DNA of 64,000 nucleotides from a virus: IMG/VR virus record IMGVR_UViG_3300030419_003589, positions 1 to 64,000 of that record, one strand, 5' to 3'. This document shows positions 25,225 through 37,200 of the stretch, in pieces (position 1 is the first letter of the stretch; each line of letters starts with the position of its first letter). A program made the position numbers and the translations under genes. The notes beneath the pieces are model-generated. The model was not told where the DNA came from. It worked only from the letters and a program-made list of their open reading frames with translations, and did not search any database.

Positions 25225-28200
25225 ATGTCTAAACCACACGTTAAAAACTTACAATGTTTATGCGTAAAGGACGCTTCGGCAAAAAGCGTCTCTGCGGCTG
25301 GCGGTGTGTTTAAAGCCAAGATTAGGGGAATCTCTAATTTTAGAAGCTCCAAGAGTTATGGCTATGGCAAAATATCATCAATAAAAACAATCTCTAATAA
25401 AGAGTTTAGGTATCGTGTAAAACCCCCTGCCGGTACTCAACTGGCGATTGATAGTGAGGGTCCGACATACAGAATATATGTTATACCTAATCAAGAATGG
25501 GAAATCACCCCTCCTAGAACTGGCGATAGTGTCACTCTAAAAGACTCCTTAAACAACAGCTATACATATACCGTACAAAAATATCACGGCGTATACACTG
25601 AATCAAATGGCGTTAAAGTAAGCGCACTCGACATTGACGGGTATCTTGGTAGCCCTAAGCCCGAAGACATATGCGGCTCAGAGGTTGGCTATACCTGTAT
25701 TGGAACCTTGGACTATACGGTTCACTCCAATCCCATCGCAAATTGGTGTCGTGGTCTTAATTCTACGCTTTCTAATCAAGGCTTTATTCATAAAAGCAAA
25801 CTCAGCGGAGGTGTTTACTTTAGGAACTTTGAAGGTCTTTCCGGCATTGGTGTAATTCATAGTGGGGTCTTGACCGCACAATATAGCCTAAGAGAGAAGC
25901 TAGAAAAAGAAGCCCATCTCAATCCAACATTCCTAGACAAATTAGCCGGTAATTTTAATGAGTTTGGCTGCTCACAAAAGCTCTATCCAAATAAAGACCT
26001 AGCTCTTGATAGCGGAAGAGATCGCTTCACAGGCCCATCAAGAGAGTCTGGAAATCTTTATACGTTTATAGATGACGGCGTAATAATTGGCAATGACTAT
26101 CATAAACACCTTGGTCAAGGCAGTGTTGTTTCTGATGATAGTGGCACTTGGATAACACCAAGTAGTATTCATACGGAAGGTCTATTCCAATATAAAAGTG
26201 AAGTAACAAACTTCCATATCAGACCTGACGACACTAGATTCAGGATGAGAGCCTCAGCTCCCATGAATAACTATGAATCTAAGATTGCCCCACTGTACAC
26301 AATTGAAAACATTACCTTCTCCGACCCATCCGGAAATGTAATGATTCGTTATGAGAGTATGGATATTCTCGGAGACGTAGATTACAGCAATCCAAAGACC
26401 TTTGTTAACTATGCAACGTACTCTTTTAAGCCAGTTTCCAACACATTCGATGAGTATGACTGGCAACGCAGAACAGAACCATACACACACAACATTACCG
26501 GATATCAACTATCTTTTGATGTCAGAGTAACACCTAGAGATGACGCATTTGACACAGGGTTTAGCGATGGCTTTGAAGAAGATTATGTCCTACATGACAC
26601 CTATCATCACGGTGATGACTATTTAGCTCTTGATGGATCTCCGTTATCAACTCAAGATCAAACCCTAATTAATCCCACCAAAGGGCTAAGAATTTCCGCT
26701 GTAGAAATTTGCAATAGCGGCGGGAACTGGTTGAGCACTTCTACTGGACCAAGACGAGAAGACTATTTTCAGCTATTTTTAGATGTCCCCGCCAACGGCA
26801 GAAGATTAGAGAAGAAGATTTTGCCCTCCTTCTTTGCTTTAGCTGATACACATAATAGCGGTATCTTCCCAGCAGTTAGTAGTATTTGGTACCACAAGAA
26901 TAAGCCAATGTGGGACGCAAGCGCTAGCCTACTTGGTAATAACTTAGATACATGTGGCTCTGAGCAGATCGTTAAAGCGCTGCAAACTGAGACTACCCTA
27001 GACTACGCAGAGCTTCATAGCACCGGCCCTCACTTTGATTCCGGTAAAATGATAATGAAGTTTGGTTATGGTCATGGGGCTATAAGCGAAATACAACAGG
27101 GTGCATTTGGATGTGCATTTGACCAGAGCACTTGTTCTGGTTGGTATCATCCTAGTGGAGCTTTTAATTCAGAGATTAAAAATCCCGCTGGATTTGATAA
27201 TAATTATTTGGTGGTGGAATCAATTACCTTAAAGGTTAAAGCTAAGAAAGCAACTGATTCCCGTGATTATGTTTTAGACGTAGTTGGCTGGAGTGACGAT
27301 AAGTTATTAAACGTAACAAAGGCTCCTAGCGGATTCCTGCAAGAACCTGCTCGTATTCATGTAAATTCAGATGTCATTACCAGCGAGGGCGTGCACCCAT
27401 CTATTTCTGGCTATTGGGATAATGACGATGATCTAGCCCTGTCTACCAGAAGTCTCTCTGAAAAGGAAAAATACCTAGAAACAAGCGGCAACTTAGGTGG
27501 AGATCATTATTCCCTAACAAGGTATCCAGTAGTTACCACCACCGAGTTTGCAGACTATGAGATACCATTAAAAATATACCAAGATGACGTAGAGGTTGGG
27601 CTCTCTAGAAATTATAATGTAAGTGCCATGTTAGAGCACTTGTATTTAGACATATATCCCTTGCCTAGCGGAGCGGCTATCGCCAGCGCCCACTTATTGG
27701 TTAGATATGCCCCGCAGGTGGCATTGCAACTTGGTGTGCAGGGTGGAGAATGTTACAATACAATAACAGACGAGAGATCTGAAGGTAAGTTATTCCCGAC
27801 AACTAGACAGTCTAATGATGCCATTCTAAATGCAGGCTCCGGATACGGGCCAATATCCACTATAAGCAATATCCCCCATACTTACAGTACCCCTTCTAGT
27901 ATAAGAACAAACTACGCAAGAAGATGGAAGGGTGCTAATGGTGTGTCTAGAGGGCCGTTTGATCCAGATATGTTTAGCTTCGGCTTTGAAAATCCACATG
28001 TAGACTCTCCGTTTATATCTGGACATTACACGTTTGATCATATAGCAGGAAGTCACTTTAAGCCTAGGGATATGGGCTTTGGTGATAACGGTATTGATGT
28101 AAATCTGTTTGGAGCAGTTTCTGAAGCATCAGACACGCATAAGAATGTCGGCTGGAGGTTCGCTAGTGGAAACTTGTTTACCAATGAGCTACCCGGATAT

Positions 28201-31200
28201 AGCGGGGATTATCAAACTTCTGACTGGACTGCGCTATCTGGTGGAATTGATATGGAAGTTACATTCCAAGGAAACCCCCTATATGGTAGATTGGCAGATG
28301 CCTTCGATAATATAGTTAGGGTCTCAGGTCAAGGTGGAGGAAAATACATTGACTTGTCACCTGACGATGGAATTATAGACACCTCTGGCGGCTTCTCTGT
28401 ATTCTTAAGATTCACGCCAGATGCTATTGTTTCTGGGGTAGGTTATGACCTGTTTAATTCCGGAGTCCTATTCTCCAAGTGGGAATTGGCCAATCATTTA
28501 GATTTTGCATTGGGTTATAAAGATGGATACTTGTGTGGGTATGCTAAAGATGACGCAGGCTCCCTTATAACCGTACAAGACGATGTTAAGTATAGCGGAT
28601 ATCAATACCCACTATCTGTAATACTTACTTATAATGACCATAATAGTAGCGGTCTTAAACTATATACTGACAATGAGGCATATGAAGGTAGCTGGACGAC
28701 ATTAAGAGCTAGCTCCGCCCCATTCCGAAAGGTTCACGTTCCTAATCATGGGGCAGATGAACCCTGCTTACAAGTTGGCTGGTCTAAAGGATCTGGTGTT
28801 GGCTTTAACATGCTAGTATCAGAGTTTGGCCTTTCTACTTATAGCTCCGGCATAGACACCATGTTTGGGTCTGGTACTAATATTGTACAAGTAAATCCTG
28901 ACCTTACCTATAAACAAGTTACAGCCCAGTCGTTCTTAGAGGGGCACAGATCTAAGTTCTTCCAGCCGGGAGAATCGCATACTCATGACAGCTATAAATT
29001 ACCAACCTATGTAGATGAAGATCCTCAAGACTGGTCTATTGGAGATTTCCGGTCTATGGCCTTTGGTCTTGGGTTCTCACGCTTAATGAAAAGAAGCGGT
29101 AGAGACTTAATCAACTTCCACCTGAGAGACAGTGGCATCCCCTATGAAAATAAGCTTACTATTCATCAGGAGACATGGCCTTCAACAGTAAGCAGTGGCG
29201 TTTGCTATCACACTCAGATAGAAAATGATTTCTTAAGATTCCATTTAAGTGACACATCCGACAACTTCCACTCTGTTCATAAGAGAATAACTAAAAGCTT
29301 GCCGATTGGCTACAACTTCAAAGAAAAGGCTTTGGTCGTTGAGACTGTACTTGAGCATAGGTTCAGTGGAGATATTCAATGGCCGGAATGTCGCCCCACA
29401 ACATTCCACCTGTGCTCAGAGCATAAACACTCACATCAAGATCACTACAGTGGCCCCAGACTTATTGTTAGCCTTTATACCAAGAAAAAAGAACCCTACT
29501 GGGTTCCAAATGAAGACAACTGGGGATTGGTAAATAGAGCGATACACTACGTACATCAAGCTAGTGGTATTATAAAATTTGATAGTAAGTTTGATTACCA
29601 CAATCTGATAGACGAGTCTGAAAAGTGGGCGTTGTTCCCAGCCGAACCAAGACTGACTGAATTTACCGAGAAGTACTACTCTCAAGACGTAGACGATATG
29701 TTCTTGCAGTACGATTTGGTTTACCCGTCTGGTGGACAGTTTGAGTCTAACATAGATGTTCATACCGCCCATGTAAGAATGGATGACGCACTCATCCAGT
29801 GTACACCTGATTCAGGTATTTTAAATTTAATATCTAGCGGTGCATATGTATCAGAAGTTCGTGATTTTAATCTTTTCACTGAGGGGTGGCAGCCTATAGA
29901 TAGTGGCGTACTTAACCTGAATACTCACGGCCCAGTATTAGTGCACGAATCTGGGTTTGAAATAAATATTAGCGGTGGTGACAGGAGAGATGCATACTTA
30001 CCATTCCGCACCGTCGCCGTTGCTGTTGCTAGTGGTGAACCTGAATTTAACTTACATACCGCCGGTTGCTGCAATGTGATCAGTGGGGCTTCTGGCACAT
30101 TTAATCTAGTTACAAACGGCTTAGGCCTATCTTCCGTACAAATGCCACTATCCGTCTCTAATGACGGGTTAGTACACACACCAAGTGGCGGTCAGCTCCC
30201 TCTGTACACCTACGCCCCATCTGGAAACAGCACTGGTTTCTTCCAGAAGTTGCAGCTAAGAATTGAGAACAATTTTGCTGGTGGAGCTGTTAGCTCTGGC
30301 ATTGAGATGCCAGTCTTTATATTGGGCTCTTCCCCATTAGTTGACAGATCTCCGGTTGTCACAATGCCTCTGGTTGTAGTTAATCAGCAATTTGTTTCTT
30401 CTGGATCTTTGAGCCTTGTCATTAAAGATGACGGCGTAACCAGTAGAGCAGATTCTTCTGGAGAGTCTGTTGATGCATCAGATCCTACAGCCACAGGTAG
30501 ACAAATTGGCGTAAATCTATACCTGCCGAACTACGGCGGTGTGGGCTCTACGTATCTAAGGTGGTTTAATCACAACTATGGAAGCGGAATAGAGCTAAGA
30601 GATAATGCTTTCGCTGCCATAGATGTTGGAAATGAGATAAGAGGTGTTGATCTAATTGGCTATGGAGCTTGCGACAGCGACAGCCCAAGAAAGGCCATTG
30701 ACCCAGCTATTGTCACCGATGAAACGACATGGAGACCAGAAACGTGTAATGAGGGCGGTATTTTTAGAGCCATTAACACCTACACCAATTCCGGGGCAAT
30801 AAACTTTGCCGGAGAAACCGGATACAGTGGTAATTACTACGGGTTTAGAAAATATACAGGATTAATTCCACACGCACCTTATTATGCAACTCTTAAAATA
30901 ACTACTGGTGATACAGACTCGATTAAAGTACCTAGAGATTTTGAAGAGTGGGAATATGGAATGTGTGGCCCAAATTGGAGAGGCGACCCAGCAGTAAGCG
31001 ATCAAGGCGACGGAGATTGCGACACCGACATCATATACTCTGGCGTTAAACTGATTGGTGATTATCCCTACATGAGTGGAGATTCATCAATAACGCCCAT
31101 TTCCGGAAGAAACATATCTGACACTTACGGTGAATCTGTAGCTGTTACCAATGATCTCATGGTTGTTAGCTCTCCGAAGATAGAGATTCCAGACGCTTCT

Positions 31201-34200
31201 GGCTATGCCATTCCAGACGCTGGAGCACTTTTCCTATATAGGAGAGAGGAAGATGTAGCTGGGGAAAAAGCCAAATGGACAATGCATGACAAGCTAATGC
31301 TCCCCTCTGGATTCAGACGTGATTATGTAGAAAAGGTTCATGAGAATCTTATGGTGTTTGACCAGTTTACTATTTCTGGAAGACAGTGGCAAATAGGTCA
31401 GGAAGGCAGACAGTTAGGAGCCTCTCTTGACGTAGCGACTAGCGGCGGGGGTGAAAGGGAAACCATTGTTGCTGGAGCACCTTTTGCAAAGTTTACCAGA
31501 AAGTTCCCACATATTGAAACGTCAGGTATTCCAACATGCATGATGGTATTTGTTGATAAATATAAATACTGGCCTGATGAGGTCCGAGAAATCATCAATG
31601 CAGGAAAGAGATGGGAGCATCTATATAAATATTGGTCTGCCCCTTGGAACGCCGGGACCGCCAATGAGTGGCAACCAAGTCTGGACGTAAAGGTTATAGT
31701 ATACCAACTGTCTAACCATGATGATAAAAAACCCGAAATCCCAGAGGAATTTGAGCACAGCTTCAAACATCACTATATTCCCAGAATGGATGACGAGGAG
31801 TTCTTGGAACTTACTGGTGTTAGAAATGCTTATAATGCCATGTACAGTGGCATCGTCGATGGGTTCAAGGAGATGTTCCCATATCCCACGACGACTGCAT
31901 TTAAGCCTCATAGTGGCATACCCCCAATTGTGGGCATATTTAAAGAAAATAGTCACAGCACATTCTTCGGCGGAGCCTTTCAGTTTGGCGGCATGAGCAA
32001 TGAGGATGTTGTAGATGACTTTATTGATTTCTATGAAGAATATAGCCATACGAGCGGAACAGCAAACCCAGAAGTTCCGGTGCCCGTATCTGGACATGTT
32101 AGAGTAGAGAAATACGCATCAGAAAAAATCGTATCGACTACTCGAACGCTTATAAATAACACGCTGGACTCTGGTTATCTGCTAACCACAAACTTCAAAA
32201 ATACGCCATATCCAGTTATGAGTGTTATCACTAGTGGTGTTGGTCAAAAATGGGCGAAGTCAAACGCCACAGAGTTCCAGATACCACCAGCCTCTGGCGG
32301 TAGGGTTTACATCTTTGAAAAAGAAAGTGGAGTATTTAATTGCGTTCAGTCAATTATACCTTATTCGTATAGAGACCATTGTTTCACAAGAGAGGACGGC
32401 GATCCTGACGGCGCATTCTGTGGTCCCAGTACCGAGCCTTTCCTCGGCTCTCTGGAATACAACGATAGATTCGGTCACTCTGTCGCTATAAGTAAGGATA
32501 CAAGCATCATTTCAGTAGGATCTCCTTGGACTTATGTTCCGTGTGAGATCTTTGAAAGACAAGACAAAGAAAACACCAGAATGTATAATCACGTCCGCGA
32601 CTGGCTTGTCTTTAGAAATCTTCAAATACCTTTGGCTAGATACGATGCATTAGCTTTGGAACATGGTACCGACTATGCTCAAAAACAGACCTATCACGAA
32701 CTTGATCCAACTAATAAGTTCTGGCTAAGAACAGATGGTAACTTCTGGGCAGACCCCGACGAAGATCCTGATAATCCGGGAGTTGGCGGCGGCCCGATTG
32801 AGTTGTACAAACCTATATATAACTATAAATATGCCGACATTGCCGGTACGGGAACTTGGAGCTTTATTCAGGGAGAATTCTGCGGAAGCTCCAGACTGGG
32901 CTATAGCACATCTGTAAGTGACGACGGAGATTCCGTTGCTTTTGGTGCCCCGACAGACTCAATGAACATGTTTGAAGATTCTAATGTTTGGTACAACTTA
33001 GATGGCACGAAGGGTAGCACTTGGGCTTCATATACTAACGCTGGAGCCGTTAGGATGTTTGAGTCAAAAGCATTTGTCCCTCATAGCTCAGTTGTTGAGT
33101 TCACTAGATTTGGAAACCTAGACAGATCTGTACATGTCGAACAGCGAGAAGCTGGCTACTACGATAGAATGGACGTTTATTTCAAACCTAAAAATCTTCC
33201 ATTCAAGAGAACTGAATTTTCAGACTTAGAAATACCTACAGATGCTGGACTCGCATTTATCATTACTCCAGAGATAGACGCTGCTAGCGACGAAATAATC
33301 GCAAATATAAAGAACTGGCTCGCCTTGGGAGACAGAACGCTCGTACTCGTAGGGAACGACCCCCTCTGGGAGGAAGATGGATTATATAGACAATCCAATG
33401 ATATATTAAATAAAGTACTGAAAAAACTTGGCTCCAGAATGAGGATCGAGGCTGCTGATACTGAGTACGAAGCGTTAGTTGGAGCTGGCAATCGTTTTCA
33501 GGAAGCGGACGGGTGTGTAAGTGAAGCGGACGTGTCCGCAGACAGGTATAATGTTACAAAATCAAAAGTTCCCCGAAATTCGCATATCGACTTCTACCCG
33601 TCCCCAGTTGTTCCGGGCAAAATGTTCGCCAAGGGCGTGGGAAAGATTGTTCAAGATCTATCCGACGTAGGTCTTACCGACTACTTTGTGCAATCCCCTT
33701 GTGACGAGTTAAATGAAGAGGTTTGTAACTTGCCACTCAAGGATCGGGGCGATATTAGAGCAGAGTGGTTTGCGCAGACTGTATCGGGGCCGAAATGTGA
33801 CGGCACAGTTAAGTACTGGCATAATTGGCCCTTCCACTATGCTAATAAGAACCAAGCCCAACAGTTTGGTTGTTTTTACCCAGAATCACCAAAGCCTCTA
33901 ATAAACAGGCCTCACGAAGACATCGTTCCCATTCTTACAGCAGCGGAATGGGTTGATTTCTGCTGGTATCGACCAGAGAAGAAAATTTGTAGAAAAGTTA
34001 ATGACTGTCATTTTGAAGAGTACACAATTCCAACTGGTTATAATGTCTGTCACTTTGAGCCGAACCAATTAGAGCGGATAGCTTTCTCCGCCTCCGGAAA
34101 TAACCTGAATAACATTATAGGTGAGAGTCTGCATGACTGGCGCATGGAACTTATTCCGGATGGATGGGACAAAGATGCAGGATTTATAGATCCTGAACCT

Positions 34201-37200
34201 GCTCAAGGAAGAGACTGCATATTGCAAGGTGTAGCAAACGTGGTTGAAGAAGTAACCATTGAACAGGAAGAAAAAGTACTATACGACAAATGTCCGATAC
34301 TTGTTGAAGAACCTTACTACTATAAAGACGCTGATGGCAACAAGATAGATGCGAACAACAGGGTGCTCATACTTGCCCATATGAATGGCGAAAGCGAAAG
34401 AGGCTTTACTGACACTCATGGTCCGAACAACCGGGGTGGAAATGACGATCAAAACATAATCTTCTACACAAACTTAGCAAAGAAAGATTGCCAGTCCCCC
34501 GGAGATATAGTACAGCTCGGCGGATGGACCGAGAGAACGTCCTTTGAAGAAGCCTATGAGTATTCAATTCTATCAAGGAAGTTATCATCTTTTGGTTTTA
34601 ACGTGACGGAGAATGCCGTTTATGGAGCAGGGGATGATATTGATGCAACGAAAGTAGTTGACACAGTTTGGGTAGCTAATCCGTACGGTTTACCAACCGA
34701 CACAGATATTGAAGTTCTAAAGAGATGGTTAAAAAATGGCAACAAAAAACTGATTGTTACCTATAATGGGGCATCTCAATTTGACGATCAAAGATTAGCA
34801 GCAAATGTCGCAACGCTTCTTGAAAAACTTGGCCTAGAAAGTAGACCTTGGAGCCTGCCATGTAAGGGAGACTATTTCCGCTATGTGCACCCCGGCTGGC
34901 AACATCCCGACCCCAACGATAGAGATATACACGTTATTAGGGGGTCGAATCTAGAGAAATGTTGTCCATATGATCCATATTACCAGAAAATAGACGCAAC
35001 GTCCGATATTTTTGACGGTTGCAAGACTGGGTATGGGTGGAACAGCAATTACAACGAGCAACACATGACACAGTGTGAGAAGGTCTCGTTTAAAGCTGAA
35101 CAACCTTCAGACTGGTCATTTGAAGGCGGTAATAATGATAAAGGCTGGTATGATTTTATTCCAATATCCGGAGGAAAGAATGCCAAGGAGCTATTGTGGT
35201 ATAACACCCCTGTGCTAGATGAATGCCCAGTGGTTGACGAGAAGCAGTACTGGTTCATGAATGGTTTAGCCAGTGGTGTATTTGATGTCGAACCGGGATC
35301 TGGTTATAGAATATTTATAGATTGGGTTTCTGAAAATAAAAACGAAATTCGTCCCATAGGCTGCAATATTGAACACGCAGCATCGCTAGGTGTAACTAGA
35401 GAAGAAGATGGAGCGGCAAATTGCCCCTGTTTCTGTAAGGTATGTCAGGACGAAAAACCTTGTGATTGCCACGATACGTCAAAAGAAATTCTTAATGACC
35501 TTCGACAGAACAAAGACACTGACGATTTCTTCACATGTACAACATGGACTCCATTCCGCACGCTCAAAGATAAAATCAGAGAATGGCCTTTGGGCGCAAC
35601 AGAAGTTGGGTTCCCACACCAAGCTTATGCTGATGTTAGGGCGGATAGCACTGGTAAGATCGCAATTGTATTTAATAGCCAGAAATTTAATTCGTCGAAC
35701 CAGCTAAAAGCACATGTTGAAGAGTACGGAGGTTTCCCAAAGACCCCTAGAATTGTATCTATCTCAGGCTGCCCTCTTCCGATATACACAGAAGAAGTGA
35801 ATGAGGAGATTAAGAAATATAGAAGGGTATGCGTTCAGAGAGAAGAATGTGAAATTATTCCCGAGGACAAGGGATGCATAGACGTATTTAGACCTATTAA
35901 ACACCTTAGTGAAGAATATTGCAACGTAGAAGCCCCACCGTGCGAGGAAGATGACGGCAACAACGATGGAGACGGCATGGGCGGAATGGACCCACCTGAA
36001 CAGGACGATCCAAAATGCTGTCCTCCAAGGGGTGAGACTTACATTGAAGACGGTCCAATCATAGCAGCCGAAGAGTTTGAACACTTCACCGCAGGATTAA
36101 ATGGATACCAAAGGTCGAAGATCATAGTGATTACAGACTCTACTTTGGTACAAGGCCAGTGCGAGCACTATAGAAACGATTCCGTTGGCGAGAATCAGAA
36201 TTTTCTTAGGAGTTTGTATCCAATTAGCCCCCATAAGAGAACTGGAGAAGAGTTAGGATTTAATTGGGATGTAGTATCTAGCGATAGGCAGTTCCAATTC
36301 GCTCAAAAGCTTCGCGCCCCAGAAAGAGGTAGCCCATCTAAATATAGAGTAGCCAGTGGAATACCAAAGACTGTATTTCCATACTTCGGACTTGATGCAC
36401 TGGTGGGAAGTAAATGTAGCGTAGAGCATTATATAGATAATGAGGATACATACCATCCAGCCGAGCAACTAAATCGTCCGATGGAACCGCTGCAACTTGG
36501 TGAGGAGATAAAGAAGTTTGGACGGGACGTTGCAACTGCCGAGTGGCATCAATTCCCTAAATTTAGCGGTGATTTCTTGGGGTGGGGAACGTATGACTTA
36601 GGTAGTCACAAACAGGACTTCTTAAAGGATGCTTCCCCCGGAGGAGGTATAAATGAACTGATGAAGGTATCTGATGGTACCGATTTCTTAGATCTTGATT
36701 ATTATACCTCTGGATGTCCGGGTGATCTATTTGGATGGTCAGTTGACTTAACAAACAATAAGTTAATAGTAGGTACCCCATTCAATGGTTTTGTCACAGA
36801 GAATGCTGCGAGCGGCATTAGTGGTATAGTACAGTGGCATGAAATTAAGAACGATCCCGGCCCACACAGGTCTGGCCTAAATTTAAGTCAAGAGGGCGGA
36901 GCTGGAGCCGCATTCTACTTTGAGAGGACTACTAGCGGATCAAATGTTGTTAGTGAAAATCTACCTTGGGAATTTAAACAGAAGATTAAACCTAGCAGTG
37001 TCAATGTCGGGCTTGACGGAGCTACCATAGCTTCCCTAACGACCGTTAAGGGTGATCATGATCTTGATGCCGACTTCTCCCTTACTCACGGCGGTAGAAC
37101 AGACAAGTTTGGATACTCTGTAGCAATTGATGCTGACATGGTTGCGATAGGCGCTCCTCATCACGACTACGAGACTCTCCATGAGCATATTTATAGCGGG

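Noticed and set aside
33241-33490. Active glutamine amidotransferase in the giant protein
   Set aside because: No catalytic Cys-His-Glu set is visible; only the fold pattern is suggested.
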